Assembly (NCBI GenBank): GCA_016713535.1
Contig: JADJOY010000016.1
Span: forward strand, 173,819 to 237,818
DNA from: Deltaproteobacteria bacterium
Lineage (GTDB): Bacteria > JADJOY01
DNA: 64,000 nucleotides
Reading direction: 5' to 3'
The position numbers and the translations under genes are program-made. The notes beneath the pieces are model-generated. The model did no database searches. It was not told the DNA's origin and worked only from the letters and a program-made list of their open reading frames with translations. Positions 28,471 through 37,120 of this stretch are shown in pieces (the stretch's first letter is position 1; every line of letters begins with the position of its first letter).

Positions 28471-29056
28471 TCAAACCTTTCGTGATCGCGTGACGGTTGC
28501 AGCCAGCTTGCGCGTCTTGTCGGACGGCATCGGGGGCGGCGGGCCGTAGTCGTGGTTCTCGCGCAGCCAGTGGAGCGCAGCGATCGCCGCGACCGCGTGT
28601 CCACCCCAATGGTGCTTCGCACTCCAACGCCATTGATAGACCGCATCGGCGCGGTCGCCGGCATCCCAGATTCGGAGACCTTCCGCCACGTCGACGTAGA
28701 TATCGGCGAAGTCGACGCACAGAAGCCCCACCGTGCTCCCGCGGTCCAAGCGATCGTAGGCATCGAAGATCTGCATGTAGTGCGTCCTGCGTCCGAGACG
28801 CCGGTAGAGCCCGTTACGCACCTTCGTCCAGCTTCGGAGGTTGTGCTTCGATCGCGCCGGAAGAGGTCGTCCGACGACTCGATGTCGGGAGAGCGACGCC
28901 GCGCGCATAGAGCTCGGGCAAGAGCACATGAAGCGCTGCGAGGAGCTCCCGGATCGGCGTCTTCTCGTGCTCGCCGACGAGCGCGCAGTAGCGGCGCGCG
29001 CACTCAACGAAGCGCTTCGCTTCGGGCGGAATCTTGATCTTCGGCGCTCGGCTCAT
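28471..29056 (-). CDS. DUF5063-like protein, frame broken once or twice
   Basis: The N-terminal part from ATG 29056 (RFVECARRYCALVGEHE, IRELLAALHVLLPELYARGVALP) and the C-terminal part (WTKVRNGLYRRLGRRTHYMQ, LLCVDFADIYVDVAEGLRIW, YQWRWSAKHHWGGHAVAAI) together match the conserved DUF5063 pattern: helical N-domain, then D-x-x-D-I-Y and H-W-G-x-H. They lie in different frames. A short piece in the third frame (DIESSDDLFRRDRS) joins them best, so indels near 28905 and 28865 are likely. The family is cytoplasmic with unknown function. Confidence 0.6.
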
Positions 29057-29116
29057 CGCGATCTCGCGATCTCGATCCTCTCACGCCCGCAGCCTCGACG
29101 CCGCCTTCCACGCCAG

Positions 29117-29136
29117 GCGGCCGACGGAGCGGCCGC
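29117..29136. repeat. stem-loop GCGGCCG-ACGGAG-CGGCCGC
   Basis: Perfect 7-bp stem with loop ACGGAG followed by GCTCCAG, the same hairpin as at 28122. It lies in the gap between the DUF5063-like gene and the flavoprotein gene. Confidence 0.75.
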
Positions 29137-29225
29137 GCTCCAGCGGCTCGATCCCGACTCGTTCACGGCGCGCCGGAGGCCACGCCCTCCAGACCGTGGG
29201 TCAGGGTCGCCACACTCTCCCCCGC

Positions 29226-30329
29226 TCACTTCACCGATCCGCGTAGCCAGCGGTCGATGCGGGGCAGGACCTTGCGGAATGCGTAGTCGCCGGCGCGGCG
29301 GCGCAGCGGCGAGTCGCGGCGGGTGAGGCGGAAGAGATAGGGATAGAGCTGGGCGCGCTCGTAGGGTTCGCCGGCGACGATGTGGCGCGCGGCGAGGCGT
29401 CCGCTCTCGATCGCCGGCGTGATGCCGTTCCAGAAATCGCGGTGCAGCACCGCCGCAGCGTCGCCCACCAGCAGGCACGTGCCGTCGTTCTCCGCGACCG
29501 GGCACTCGGCCTGCGCGAGATGAATGCCGGCGCCGATCGCGCTCTCGGGGTCGAAGTCCGCGGGCAAGCGTCCCTCGCGCTTCAGCGCCGCGCAGAACGT
29601 GCTCCACAGCGTGTTGATCGAGGCCGTGGTCGCGGGATCTCCCACCTGGCAGATGCCGACGTTCGTCATTCGCCCGCCCGCGCCCTTGGGATAGACCCAG
29701 CCGAAGCCCACCGCGCCCTCGGCGTAGAAGTAGCTCGTCATCTCGCCGCCGTGGCAGGCGACGTCGAGCTCGACCTCCTTCAGCACCACGAGGTCCTCGC
29801 GCGGAAACTCGAGCGTGGGGAAGAACCGCCGCCGCACCGGGCAACTGGGGCCGCCCGCGCCGATCAGGCGATCGGCCGTGACCACGTCGCCGCCCGCGTG
29901 CACCCGGTATCGCCCCCCGGCGCCGACGCGCTCGAGCTCCAGGTCGGCCGGCGCCACGCGGCAGCGCGTGCGCAGCTCCGCGCGCCCCAGCGAGAGGATC
30001 CACTCCTCGAGCTCGCCGCGGTGGAGGAAGTAGAGCTTCTCGTCGAAGAAGGGCTTCACCCAGCGCTCGGGAAACGCCCCGAAGCGCCGCCCCCCGAAGA
30101 CCATGCGGATCTTCGCCGGGTCCATCTCCAGGATCTCGTGCGGGTAGTCGGCCGGCGTCTTGTCGAGCAGCCCGAACGTGCTGGTGAAGATCCCCGAGCA
30201 CACGTGGCTGTGCCGCGGCATCTCGGTGGCCTCGACGACCAGCACCCGCTTGCCCGCCTGGGTCAGGAACGCCGCCGCGGCGCCGCCGCCCACGCCGGCG
30301 CCGATCACGATCACGTCGTAGTGGCTCAC
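29226..30329 (-). CDS. FAD-dependent oxidoreductase of the geranylgeranyl-reductase type
   Basis: 367 residues. Rossmann FAD site at the N-terminus (VIVIGAGVGGGAAAAFLTQAG then VLVVEA), a Cys in HSHVCSGIFT at the position of the conserved Cys of geranylgeranyl reductases, and the second FAD motif GTCLLVGDAAAVLHRDFWNGI with GITPAIESGRLAA. These enzymes reduce isoprenoid double bonds or act as related monooxygenases; the substrate is not visible here. It is divergent from the cytochrome/amine-oxidase pair with only 56 bp between, so the promoters share that gap. Confidence 0.88.
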   Translation of the reverse strand: MSHYDVIVIGAGVGGGAAAAFLTQAGKRVLVVEATEMPRHSHVCSGIFTSTFGLLDKTPADYPHEILEMDPAKIRMVFGGRRFGAFPERWVKPFFDEKLYFLHRGELEEWILSLGRAELRTRCRVAPADLELERVGAGGRYRVHAGGDVVTADRLIGAGGPSCPVRRRFFPTLEFPREDLVVLKEVELDVACHGGEMTSYFYAEGAVGFGWVYPKGAGGRMTNVGICQVGDPATTASINTLWSTFCAALKREGRLPADFDPESAIGAGIHLAQAECPVAENDGTCLLVGDAAAVLHRDFWNGITPAIESGRLAARHIVAGEPYERAQLYPYLFRLTRRDSPLRRRAGDYAFRKVLPRIDRWLRGSVK

Positions 30330-30385
30330 GCGCCTCCCCGCTCGAGCACCGTCGCGCTCTCGATTGTTGCTAGGATCCGGCGGCC

Positions 30386-31117
30386 GTGACGAGACGATCG
30401 CCGCCGCATCCTAGCGCGTGGACCGCGCTCGCACCGCTCGCGGCACTCGCTGCGCTCGCCGCGCTCGCCCTGCTCGCTACCGCCTGCGATCGACCCGATC
30501 GCGCGCCCGCGCCGCCGCCCCCCGCCGATCCGTGGGTGCTCGAGTCGCGCGCCGCCGATCCGCGCTGGGCGGTCGGCCGCGACGCGTTCCGGACCTGCGC
30601 CTCGTGCCACCTCGCCGACGGCGGCGGTCGTCCCGACGGCGCGATCCCGCGCCTCGCCGGCCAGCACGCGGCGATCCTCGACAAACGCCTGCGCGCGCTC
30701 CGCGACGGCACCCGCGACGTCCCCGCGATGTGGCCCTTCGCGCGCGCCCTCTCGGACGACGAAGTCCGCGCCGTCGCCGACTACATCGCGAGCCTGCCGC
30801 GGCCCACGCGCGTGCCGATCGGAACCGGCTCCGCCGACGACGCGACGGTCCTCGCGGGCTCGACGCTCGCCACCACGCGCTGCGCCGCATGCCACGGCCC
30901 ACGCGGCGAGGGCAATCCCGCGCTCGGCGCGCCCCGGCTCTGCGGCCAGCATTTCGGCTACCTGGTGCGCCGCCTCACCGAGATGAGCGAGCCCGGCCGC
31001 GCCGACGTCGACCCGCGGATGCGCGCGATCGCCGTGACGCTCACCGCGGAGGATCGCGTCGCCGCCGGCACCTTCCTCTCGCGGCTCGACTGCGATGCCG
31101 ACGAGGTGAGCCCGTGA
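30386..31117 (+). CDS. diheme cytochrome c (c4-like) lipoprotein
   Basis: 243 residues. The long hydrophobic signal ([17 protein letters not shown]) gives a lipid-anchored periplasmic protein. Two class I heme domains follow: CASCH ([13 protein letters not shown]) with a Met ligand in VPAMWPFA, and CAACH ([14 protein letters not shown]) with DPRMRAIA. This duplicated arrangement is typical of c4-type cytochromes. Its stop overlaps the GTG of the amine-oxidase gene, which suggests it takes electrons from that flavoenzyme. Confidence 0.92.
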   Translation: MTRRSPPHPSAWTALAPLAALAALAALALLATACDRPDRAPAPPPPADPWVLESRAADPRWAVGRDAFRTCASCHLADGGGRPDGAIPRLAGQHAAILDKRLRALRDGTRDVPAMWPFARALSDDEVRAVADYIASLPRPTRVPIGTGSADDATVLAGSTLATTRCAACHGPRGEGNPALGAPRLCGQHFGYLVRRLTEMSEPGRADVDPRMRAIAVTLTAEDRVAAGTFLSRLDCDADEVSP

Positions 31118-32646
31118 GCCGGGGACCCGCACGTCGCCACACGCTGTCGCGGCGTGGGTGGCTCCGCGGTCTCGCCGCGACCGGCGCGGGCAGCGCGCTG
31201 CCGCTCGTCGGATGCGAGGCGTCGCGCCCCGCCGCGGTGGCTCCCGATCCGATCCTGCCGGTGCCACCCGGCACGCGTGTCGCGATCGTGGGCGCTGGGC
31301 TCGCCGGCCTCACGACCGCGCGCGAGCTCGCGCGCCGCGGCGCGGAGGTGACCGTCTTCGAGGCGCGCGACCGGGTCGGCGGGCGCACCCTCAACCTCGA
31401 CATCGGCCACGGTCACGTCGTCGAGTGCGGCGGCGAGTGGATCGGGCCCGGCCAGGAGCGGATCGCCGCGCTCGCCCGCGAGGTCCGCGTCGCGACCTAC
31501 CCGTCCTTCTACGACGGCGACACCACCTACGACATCGAAGGCCACGTCTCGCGCGGCTTCCTGCCCGACCTCACGGCCCGCGACGCCGCCGACTTCGTGG
31601 CCGCCGCGTGGAAGCTCGACCGCGCGAGCCGGCGGCTACCGCTCGGCGATCCGTGGCGGGCTCCCGACGCGGATCGCCTCGACCGCATCACCCTCGCCGA
31701 GTGGCTCACCGCCGAACACCACTCGAGCTTCACCCACGCCGTCTTCAAGCTCATCACCCGCGCCACGATCTCGGGCCACCCCGAGCACGTGTCGCTGCTC
31801 TGGTGGCTCGACCTGCTGCGCTCCGCCGGCGGACTCTTGCCGATGATCCTGAACGACGGCGGTGCCCAGGACCTGCGCTTCGAGGGCGGCTCGCAGCTCG
31901 TGTCGATCCGCTGCGCCGACGCCCTCGGCGAGCGGGTCCACCGCTCGAGCCCGGTGCTCCGCATCACCGATCTCCCCGGCGAGCCGCTCCGCGTGCACCT
32001 CCGCGACGGCCTCGTCGAGGTCGATCGCGTGGTCGTGGCGATGATGCCCGCGGACGCCTTGCGGATCCGCTTCGAGCCCGCCCTCCCCGACGACAAGCAA
32101 GCGCTGCTCGCGGGCTGGGCGCGGCTGCCGCGGGTACCGTTCGTGAAGCTCGCCGTGGTCTACGCGACGCCGTTTTGGCGCAAGCGCGGGCTCAACGGCG
32201 CCATGCAGAGCGACCAGAGCCCGATCCAGCTCGTCTTCGACAACTCGCCGGCCGACGCCTCGCTGGGCGTGGTGAGCTGCTTCCTCGCGATCAACGAGGC
32301 GCCGGTCTTCGCCGACGCGGCGACCCGCCAGGCGCGCGTCGTCGACGAGCTCGCGCGCTACTTCGGCGACGAGGCGCGGGCGCCGATCGGCTACGTCGAG
32401 AAGGACTGGGCGACGGATCCGTGGAGCACCGGCTGCGTGACGCCGCTCGCGCCGGGCCTGCTCACTCGCGCCGGTCCCGCGATCCGCCGCCCCACCGGCC
32501 GCATCCACTGGGCCGGCAGCGAGACCAGCGACGTATGGATCGGCTACATGGACGGCGCCGTGCGCTCCGGCGAGCGTGCCGCCCGGGAGGTGGCGGAGTC
32601 GCTCCGCTCACCGCGCGTCGCGGGCGAGCCGCTCGTTCAACCGTGA
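31114..32646 (+). CDS. flavin amine oxidase family protein, Tat-exported lipoprotein
   Basis: 510 residues from GTG 31114 (GTGA overlap with the cytochrome stop). The N-terminus has a twin-arginine motif, [16 protein letters not shown], and then a lipobox (ALPLVGC), so the folded flavoprotein should be exported by Tat and lipid-anchored. FAD site [18 protein letters not shown] and [14 protein letters not shown]; substrate domain [16 protein letters not shown]-terminal FAD motif [20 protein letters not shown]. The family oxidises amines or related compounds. The coupled diheme cytochrome suggests a dehydrogenase-type electron exit rather than direct use of oxygen (inference). Confidence 0.9.
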   Translation: MSRGPARRHTLSRRGWLRGLAATGAGSALPLVGCEASRPAAVAPDPILPVPPGTRVAIVGAGLAGLTTARELARRGAEVTVFEARDRVGGRTLNLDIGHGHVVECGGEWIGPGQERIAALAREVRVATYPSFYDGDTTYDIEGHVSRGFLPDLTARDAADFVAAAWKLDRASRRLPLGDPWRAPDADRLDRITLAEWLTAEHHSSFTHAVFKLITRATISGHPEHVSLLWWLDLLRSAGGLLPMILNDGGAQDLRFEGGSQLVSIRCADALGERVHRSSPVLRITDLPGEPLRVHLRDGLVEVDRVVVAMMPADALRIRFEPALPDDKQALLAGWARLPRVPFVKLAVVYATPFWRKRGLNGAMQSDQSPIQLVFDNSPADASLGVVSCFLAINEAPVFADAATRQARVVDELARYFGDEARAPIGYVEKDWATDPWSTGCVTPLAPGLLTRAGPAIRRPTGRIHWAGSETSDVWIGYMDGAVRSGERAAREVAESLRSPRVAGEPLVQP

Positions 32647-32880
32647 AACGACCGCGTCGTCGAGGCGCTCGGGCTCGGCGAGCGCGCGCTTGAGCCCGCT
32701 CACCACGGCACCCATCTCGTTGCCGAAGCGCTCGCACCACTCGCAGCCGCGCACGTGGGCCTCGAGCGCCCCGCGCTGACGCGCGTCCAGCTCGCCATCG
32801 AGGTAGCGGCTCAGGTCGGCGAGCACCTCGCCGCAGCGCAGGCCAGCGACCAGCCGCTCGGGCGGCACGTTCGAGCTCAT
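32608..32880 (-). CDS. zinc-finger anti-sigma factor
   Basis: 90 residues with the ZAS-type motif: [16 protein letters not shown] and [15 protein letters not shown] (H-x3-C-x2-C). No membrane segment, so a cytoplasmic anti-sigma that would hold the sigma factor encoded upstream and release it on oxidation or metal change. Its ATG overlaps the sigma stop (ATGA). Its 3' end overlaps the convergent amine-oxidase gene by 39 bp. Confidence 0.9.
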   Translation of the reverse strand: MSSNVPPERLVAGLRCGEVLADLSRYLDGELDARQRGALEAHVRGCEWCERFGNEMGAVVSGLKRALAEPERLDDAVVSRLNERLARDAR

Positions 32881-33482
32881 GGTTCACCTCCCCTGCGATC
32901 GGCGCGCAACGCCGCCGCGAGCCGAAGCCGCGCGCGGTGCAGCCGGCTCTTCATCGCCGGCAGCGCGAGGCCGAGCGCCGCCGCCGCCTCGTCGCCCGAG
33001 AGCCCCTCGACGTCGCGCAGGAGCAGGATCGCGCGGTCCTCTTCGGCGAGCGTGCCGAGCGCGCGCACCACCAACTCGCGGCGCTCCGCGCGCAGCACCA
33101 GCGTCTCCGGGTCGAGGGCGCCGAAGCCGGCGGCGACGCCGAGCGAGATCAGCTCCTCCACCTCGTGAGGCTCGGCCAGGCTCGCCTCGGCCTCGCGCCC
33201 GAGGCGCCGCCACGCCTCGCGCCGCGTGATCGTGAAGAGCCAGCTCCGCGCCTGGGCCCGCCCCTCGAACGTGTGCGCGCCGCGATAGGCCGCGAGGAAG
33301 GCCTCCTGCAGCACGTCCTCCGCCTCGGCGTCGCCGCGGCTGACCGCGCGGGCGAAGCGAAAGACCGCCGCGCGATGTCGCGCCACGAAGACGTCGAAGG
33401 CCGCGCGCTCGCCGCTCGCGGTGCGCGCGAGCAGCGCGGCGTCGCTCGGCTCGCCGCCGGTGCTCAGCTCGGCATCGGGCAC
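32877..33482 (-). CDS. ECF-type RNA polymerase sigma factor
   Basis: 201 residues. Region 2: ERAAFDVFVARHRAAVFRFARAV, DAEDVLQEAFLAAYRG, ARSWLFTITRREAWRRL. Region 4: LGTLAEEDRAILLLRDVEGLSGDEAAAALGL and MKSRLHRARLRLAAAL. Overlap with the zinc-finger gene makes a classic sigma/anti-sigma pair. Its 5' end overlaps the small membrane gene upstream by 19 bp, so the pair may be transcribed from that gene's promoter. Confidence 0.93.
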   Translation of the reverse strand: MPDAELSTGGEPSDAALLARTASGERAAFDVFVARHRAAVFRFARAVSRGDAEAEDVLQEAFLAAYRGAHTFEGRAQARSWLFTITRREAWRRLGREAEASLAEPHEVEELISLGVAAGFGALDPETLVLRAERRELVVRALGTLAEEDRAILLLRDVEGLSGDEAAAALGLALPAMKSRLHRARLRLAAALRADRRGGEP

Positions 33483-33664
33483 GTCGAGATCCCGAACACG
33501 CGATAGAGCGGGCAGCTTCCGATCGCTCCGGTGGCGATGAAGATCACGCCCAGCCAGCCGAACGGCGTGTGCGGCCCGACGAACACCAGGCTCACGAGCC
33601 CCGCTCCCAGCACCACGCGCGCGACGCGATCCACGGTGTTCTCGTTCCTCGGAAACAGATTCAT
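33464..33664 (-). CDS. small membrane protein, DUF2892 family
   Basis: 66 residues: MNLFPRNENTVDRVARVVLG, then two hydrophobic segments (LGAGLVSLVFVGPHTPF and FGWLGVIFIATGAIGSCPLYRVFGIST). The N-x-x-D-R-x-x-R start and the terminal GSCPLYxxxGxxTC pattern are diagnostic of DUF2892 (YgaP-type) inner-membrane proteins, which are often linked to sulfur or thiol metabolism. Overlaps the sigma gene start, so it probably leads that operon. Confidence 0.88.
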   Translation of the reverse strand: MNLFPRNENTVDRVARVVLGAGLVSLVFVGPHTPFGWLGVIFIATGAIGSCPLYRVFGISTCPMPS

Positions 33665-33784
33665 GGTTGCCGCCCTCTTCCCGGAGACCCGGCGCCGCGC
33701 GGCGTGCGCGACCGGCCCGCTCCGCTCTCTCGCACCGTGAGAGGCGAGGCGGCGGAAAAAGGATTCAGCTCCGGCGCGACGATC

Positions 33785-34198
33785 TCACCGCAGCTTGCCG
33801 AGGCCCTTGCGGATCCCGGTCTCGAGCCCGGCGCGGATCAGCGGGCCGAGGAACGGCACCTTCGACTCGAACTCGATCGTGTAGTGGAGCCGCGAGCCGC
33901 CCTCGGCCGTGGCGGAGAACGCCATCGTGCCCTTGTGGTTCTTGAGCGGCGTGCCGCGGCTGATCCGGTACTCGATCAGCTCGTCGGGGCGAAACGCCGT
34001 GACGGTCTCCTCGAAGCTCGGCAGCGGCCCGATGTTCAGGAGCCGCACCGAGCCGAGCCCGTTCACGTTCCCCTGGCCGTCGTGGATGCGCTTGATCTTG
34101 GCGCCGAGCACCGGCCCGAGCTTCTCGTGATCGGAGAGCAGCGCGAAGAGCTCGGCGACCGAGCGCCGGAAGGTCACGTCGATGTCGATGCGCTCCAT
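33785..34198 (-). CDS. SRPBCC-fold (polyketide cyclase/START-like) protein
   Basis: 137 residues: MERIDIDVTFRRSVAELFALL, SVRLLNIGPLPSFEETVTAF, LIEYRISRGTPLKNHKGTMAF, RLHYTIEFESKVPFLGPLIR. This is a small hydrophobic-ligand-binding fold, cytoplasmic, ligand unknown. It lies 48 bp downstream of the iron-type alcohol dehydrogenase and is likely the last gene of that operon. Confidence 0.85.
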   Translation of the reverse strand: MERIDIDVTFRRSVAELFALLSDHEKLGPVLGAKIKRIHDGQGNVNGLGSVRLLNIGPLPSFEETVTAFRPDELIEYRISRGTPLKNHKGTMAFSATAEGGSRLHYTIEFESKVPFLGPLIRAGLETGIRKGLGKLR

Positions 34199-34246
34199 GA
34201 GATGGCTTTCTCCTCGGGGTCGGGTGGGTCGTGGCGGCGCCGGCGC

Positions 34247-35434
34247 TCAGCCGAACGCGCGCTCCAGGACGGCGAGCGCTTCCGCGCGGCTCACGTCCTT
34301 GGGGTTCATGGCGAGGGCCGCGTCGTCGACGCACAGCTCGGCGATCCGCGGCAGGTCGCCGCGCTTCACCTTGCCGGTCTCGGCGAGGGTGCGTGGCAGC
34401 TCGGCGAGGCGGTAGAGCTCGTCGCGGAGCTTGCGGATCTTCGCGATCGACGCGGCGGCGCGCTCGGGCACCGGCGTACGCGCGAACACCTCGGCGCCGG
34501 CGAGCGGCAACAGCAGCTCGCCGATCGCGTCGCGGCGCACGTCGAGGTTGAACTCGAGCACGTAGGGCAGGAACACGCTCATGCACACGCCGTGCGGCAG
34601 GTGCGCGACCGCGCCGGTGGTGTGACCGAGGGCGTGCACCAGCCCGACCATGGAGTTCGAGAACGCGATTCCGGCGAACGTGGCCGCCTGCGCCAGCTCG
34701 AGCCGCCCCTCGGCGTCTTTCGGCGATTCCAGCACCAGCACCAGGTTGCGCGCGATCTTCTCGATCGCCTTGACCGCGAAGGCGTCGCTCAGCGGGTTCT
34801 TCTGCATGCACACGTACGACTCGATCGCGTGGGTCATCGCGTCCATGCCGGTCGCCGCGGTGAAGAAGGGCGGCAGGCCGAGTGTCAGCCGCGGGTCGAG
34901 CACCGCCGCGTCCGGCATCAGGAACGGCGACTGGTAGCTCTGCTTGAGCCCGGTCAGCTCGTCCTTCACCACCGAGATGTTGGTGACCTCCGAGCCCGTG
35001 CCGCTGGTGGTCGGCAGCACGAAGAGCGGTGTCAGCTTGCGGGCGATCTTGCCGCTGCCCGCGTAGGCGTGGATGTCGTCGCCGCCCAGGCTCGTCAGGA
35101 CGTTCACCGCCTTGGCGGTGTCGATCACCGAGCCGCCGCCGAGCGCCACCAGCGAGTCGCAGCGGTGGTCGCGCGAGAGCTCGGCTGCCTTCGCCACCAC
35201 CGTGTTCGAGGAGTCGGGTGGGATCGCGTCGAAGATCGGCACCGCCTTGAGCCCGCCGGCTTCGAGCGCCGCCACCACCACGTCGACGAGCCCGGCGCGC
35301 CGCACGCCCGCGTCGGTCACGAGCAGCGGGCGCTTCACGCCGAGGGTCGCGAGCTCGAACGGCACCTGCTCGAGCGCGTGATGGCCCGCGAGCACCTTCA
35401 CCGGGCAGAAGAACTCGTAGTAGCCGCTGCTCAT
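34247..35434 (-). CDS. iron-containing alcohol dehydrogenase
   Basis: 395 residues from ATG 35434, which overlaps the upstream stop (ATGA). NAD-binding motif ALGGGSVIDTAKA, PTTSGTGSEVTN, and metal-site signature ATGMDAMTHAIESYV (Asp, His) with VHALGHTTGAVAHLPHG (further His). Full family length (group III Fe-ADH). Oxidises an unidentified alcohol or reduces an aldehyde in the cytoplasm. Between an SCP2-like protein and an SRPBCC protein, both lipid-binding folds, a lipid or steroid-type alcohol is a plausible substrate (inference). Confidence 0.95.
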   Translation of the reverse strand: MSSGYYEFFCPVKVLAGHHALEQVPFELATLGVKRPLLVTDAGVRRAGLVDVVVAALEAGGLKAVPIFDAIPPDSSNTVVAKAAELSRDHRCDSLVALGGGSVIDTAKAVNVLTSLGGDDIHAYAGSGKIARKLTPLFVLPTTSGTGSEVTNISVVKDELTGLKQSYQSPFLMPDAAVLDPRLTLGLPPFFTAATGMDAMTHAIESYVCMQKNPLSDAFAVKAIEKIARNLVLVLESPKDAEGRLELAQAATFAGIAFSNSMVGLVHALGHTTGAVAHLPHGVCMSVFLPYVLEFNLDVRRDAIGELLLPLAGAEVFARTPVPERAAASIAKIRKLRDELYRLAELPRTLAETGKVKRGDLPRIAELCVDDAALAMNPKDVSRAEALAVLERAFG

Positions 35435-36012
35435 CGGATCCCCTTCACCAGCACCCGCGCCAGGCTGCCGAGGGTGCGCGCGGCGAGCGGGAGCTGCTCG
35501 GCGAGCGGCAGCCCGCGGAGCGTCTTGACCGCGCGCTCGGCGATCAGCTTCGGCAGCACGATCGTCTCGCAGCGATCGAGACAGCGCACCAGGCGCATGG
35601 CGTGAGCGAGGTCCCCCTCGACCACCATGCGGCCGTGGGCGAACGCCACCGCCGTGCCCTCCTGGAAGCTGAAGACGAGGAAGGCGTTGGTGATGTGCTT
35701 GAAGACGATCTCGATCCGCGGCGCCTGCTCGTCGCTCGCGCCCTCGAAGTCCTGCGCCACGAGCCGCCGGCCGCGCACCTGCACACGCAGCCCCACGTCC
35801 GGCGCGCCGAACACGCTCATCTCGGCGAGGAGCCCGTCGGGCAGCCCGGCGACCTCCGCCGCCACGACCTCGTCCGTCTCGCTCACCGCCTCGAGCAGCC
35901 CGGCGACCAGCTTGAGCAGCGTCTTCACGTAGAGCCGCTCGGCGCCGTACGGCACCGGACGACGCGGCGTGGCATCGGTGGCGAACGGAACGGTCGGATC
36001 GGTCGCGCCCAT
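35431..36012 (-). CDS. SCP2-like sterol/lipid-binding protein
   Basis: 193 residues from ATG 36012. Core: LLAEMSVFGAPDVGLRVQVR, RIEIVFKHITNAFLVFSFQEG, VAFAHGRMVVEGDLAHAMRL, which fits the SCP2 sterol-transfer fold found in bacterial lipid-binding proteins. C-terminal helices: LPLAEQLPLAARTLGSLARV. First gene of a three-gene operon with the Fe-ADH and SRPBCC genes. Weak similarity only; assignment is by pattern and context. Confidence 0.6.
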   Translation of the reverse strand: MGATDPTVPFATDATPRRPVPYGAERLYVKTLLKLVAGLLEAVSETDEVVAAEVAGLPDGLLAEMSVFGAPDVGLRVQVRGRRLVAQDFEGASDEQAPRIEIVFKHITNAFLVFSFQEGTAVAFAHGRMVVEGDLAHAMRLVRCLDRCETIVLPKLIAERAVKTLRGLPLAEQLPLAARTLGSLARVLVKGIR

Positions 36013-36241
36013 GTGGCTCTCGGATACCGGCAACCCACCTCGAGCGGCAAGCGACGAGGATGGGAGTGGCGGCGGCCGCGGCTTCGCCCGGGGCGTACGA
36101 CGAGAGTACGGGGGCCAAACACCGCCGAATCGGCGCAATTTGAGGGCCGGGAGCGCCGATTTGGCCTCATTTCAGGGCATTCTGGAATTCGACGGAAAGC
36201 AATTTGCGACATATTTCACTGGCGTAATGTGATTATTTTCA
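36013..36241. other. A+T-rich intergenic region between divergent genes
   Basis: From about 36170 to 36260 the base composition falls sharply compared with the ~70% G+C surroundings (for example GCAATTTGCGACATATTTC and GTGATTATTTTCAATGG). It contains a CGCCGA/TCGGCG dyad (36123-36135). TTGCGA (about 36201) and TAATGT (about 36222) could form a weak promoter. No gene is seen; it probably holds promoters for the divergent SCP2-like and thioredoxin-like genes. Confidence 0.5.
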
Positions 36242-36583
36242 ATGGCATGTTGTTTTGGATTACACTGGCGACCTGTGGAAATTTCTCGGCTCCCACCGCG
36301 CCCTCTGGCGCGCCCCAGGGGGTGCTTCTACACGCCTACCTGCCAGCCGTGCCGTGTGATGGCAGCAGTGCTCGAGGCGATCTGCGCGGAGCGCGGAGGG
36401 GCTCTCGAGATCGTCAAGGTGAACGCGGCCGAGCACGGCCAGCGGGCGGTCGCGCTCGGGGTCCGCGCGGTCCCGACCTTCGTGCTCTTTTCGCGCGGCC
36501 AGCCGATCGCCTCCACCACCGGCAGCATCCCCAAGACGCAGTTCGAGCGCTGGATCGACACCGAGCTCGCCCGCACGACGTGA
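36242..36583 (+). CDS. thioredoxin-fold protein
   Basis: 113 residues from ATG 36242; GTG 36275 is an alternative start that drops the unusual MACCFGLHWRP opening. Active-site motif TPTCQPCRVM (C-x2-C) and cis-Pro in RAVPTFVLFSRGQP identify a thioredoxin-type disulfide oxidoreductase; the Trp before the CxxC of classical thioredoxin is Thr. The last helix, FERWIDTELARTT, completes the fold. Probably cytoplasmic and monocistronic. Confidence 0.85.
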   Translation: MACCFGLHWRPVEISRLPPRPLARPRGCFYTPTCQPCRVMAAVLEAICAERGGALEIVKVNAAEHGQRAVALGVRAVPTFVLFSRGQPIASTTGSIPKTQFERWIDTELARTT

Positions 36584-36700
36584 GCTGGCTCGCGTCGTGA
36601 CCGGGTGCGCTCAGCGGAACGCGAGTGGCGCCGGCAAGCTCCGGCGGCGATGTTGAGGCGGTGAGCCGGCGCTACACCTCGCCGGCCACCCGGGTACCCC

Positions 36701-37090
36701 ATGCCGATCGATCCGACGCAGACGTATCTCTCGACCACGCCTGACGGCGACCTGCGCACGCACCTGGGCGGGCCGGCGTTCTGGGCGCAGCCGGAGAGTG
36801 CGCTCGCGGCGCTCGGTCACGACTGGCTGGTGAGCGAGTTCACGTTCGACGCGGACTGGGCGGTGTGGGAGATGCACCCGGAGGGTGACGAGCTGGTCTA
36901 CGTCCTCGACGGGCACGCCACGCTGGTGCTCGAGCTGCCGGACGGTGTGCGCGAGGTGGAGATCCGGGATCGGGGCGCGGTGGTGGTGCCGCGCGGGGTG
37001 TGGCACACGGCGAAGGTCCACGCGCCGACGCGTTCGCTCCACCTCACCCGCGGCGCGGGAACGCAGCATCGGCCGGTGGGCGCGGCGTAG
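36701..37090 (+). CDS. cupin-domain protein
   Basis: 129 residues. Cupin motif 1 is WEMHPEGDELVYVLDGHATLVLE (His and Glu ligands), and motif 2 is GAVVVPRGVWHTAKV (His). Single-domain cupin, cytoplasmic, probably metal-binding; enzymatic or sensory role unknown. Followed by a 547-bp gap full of hairpin repeats. Confidence 0.88.
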   Translation: MPIDPTQTYLSTTPDGDLRTHLGGPAFWAQPESALAALGHDWLVSEFTFDADWAVWEMHPEGDELVYVLDGHATLVLELPDGVREVEIRDRGAVVVPRGVWHTAKVHAPTRSLHLTRGAGTQHRPVGAA

Positions 37091-37120
37091 GCCGGAGGTC
37101 GTCGAGCGGGTTGGTGCAGG

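Noticed and set aside
36242-36260. Sigma-54 promoter (TGGCATG then TTTTG)
   Set aside because: Spacing to the -12 element is one base off and the -12 GC is absent; the match also lies inside the coding start.
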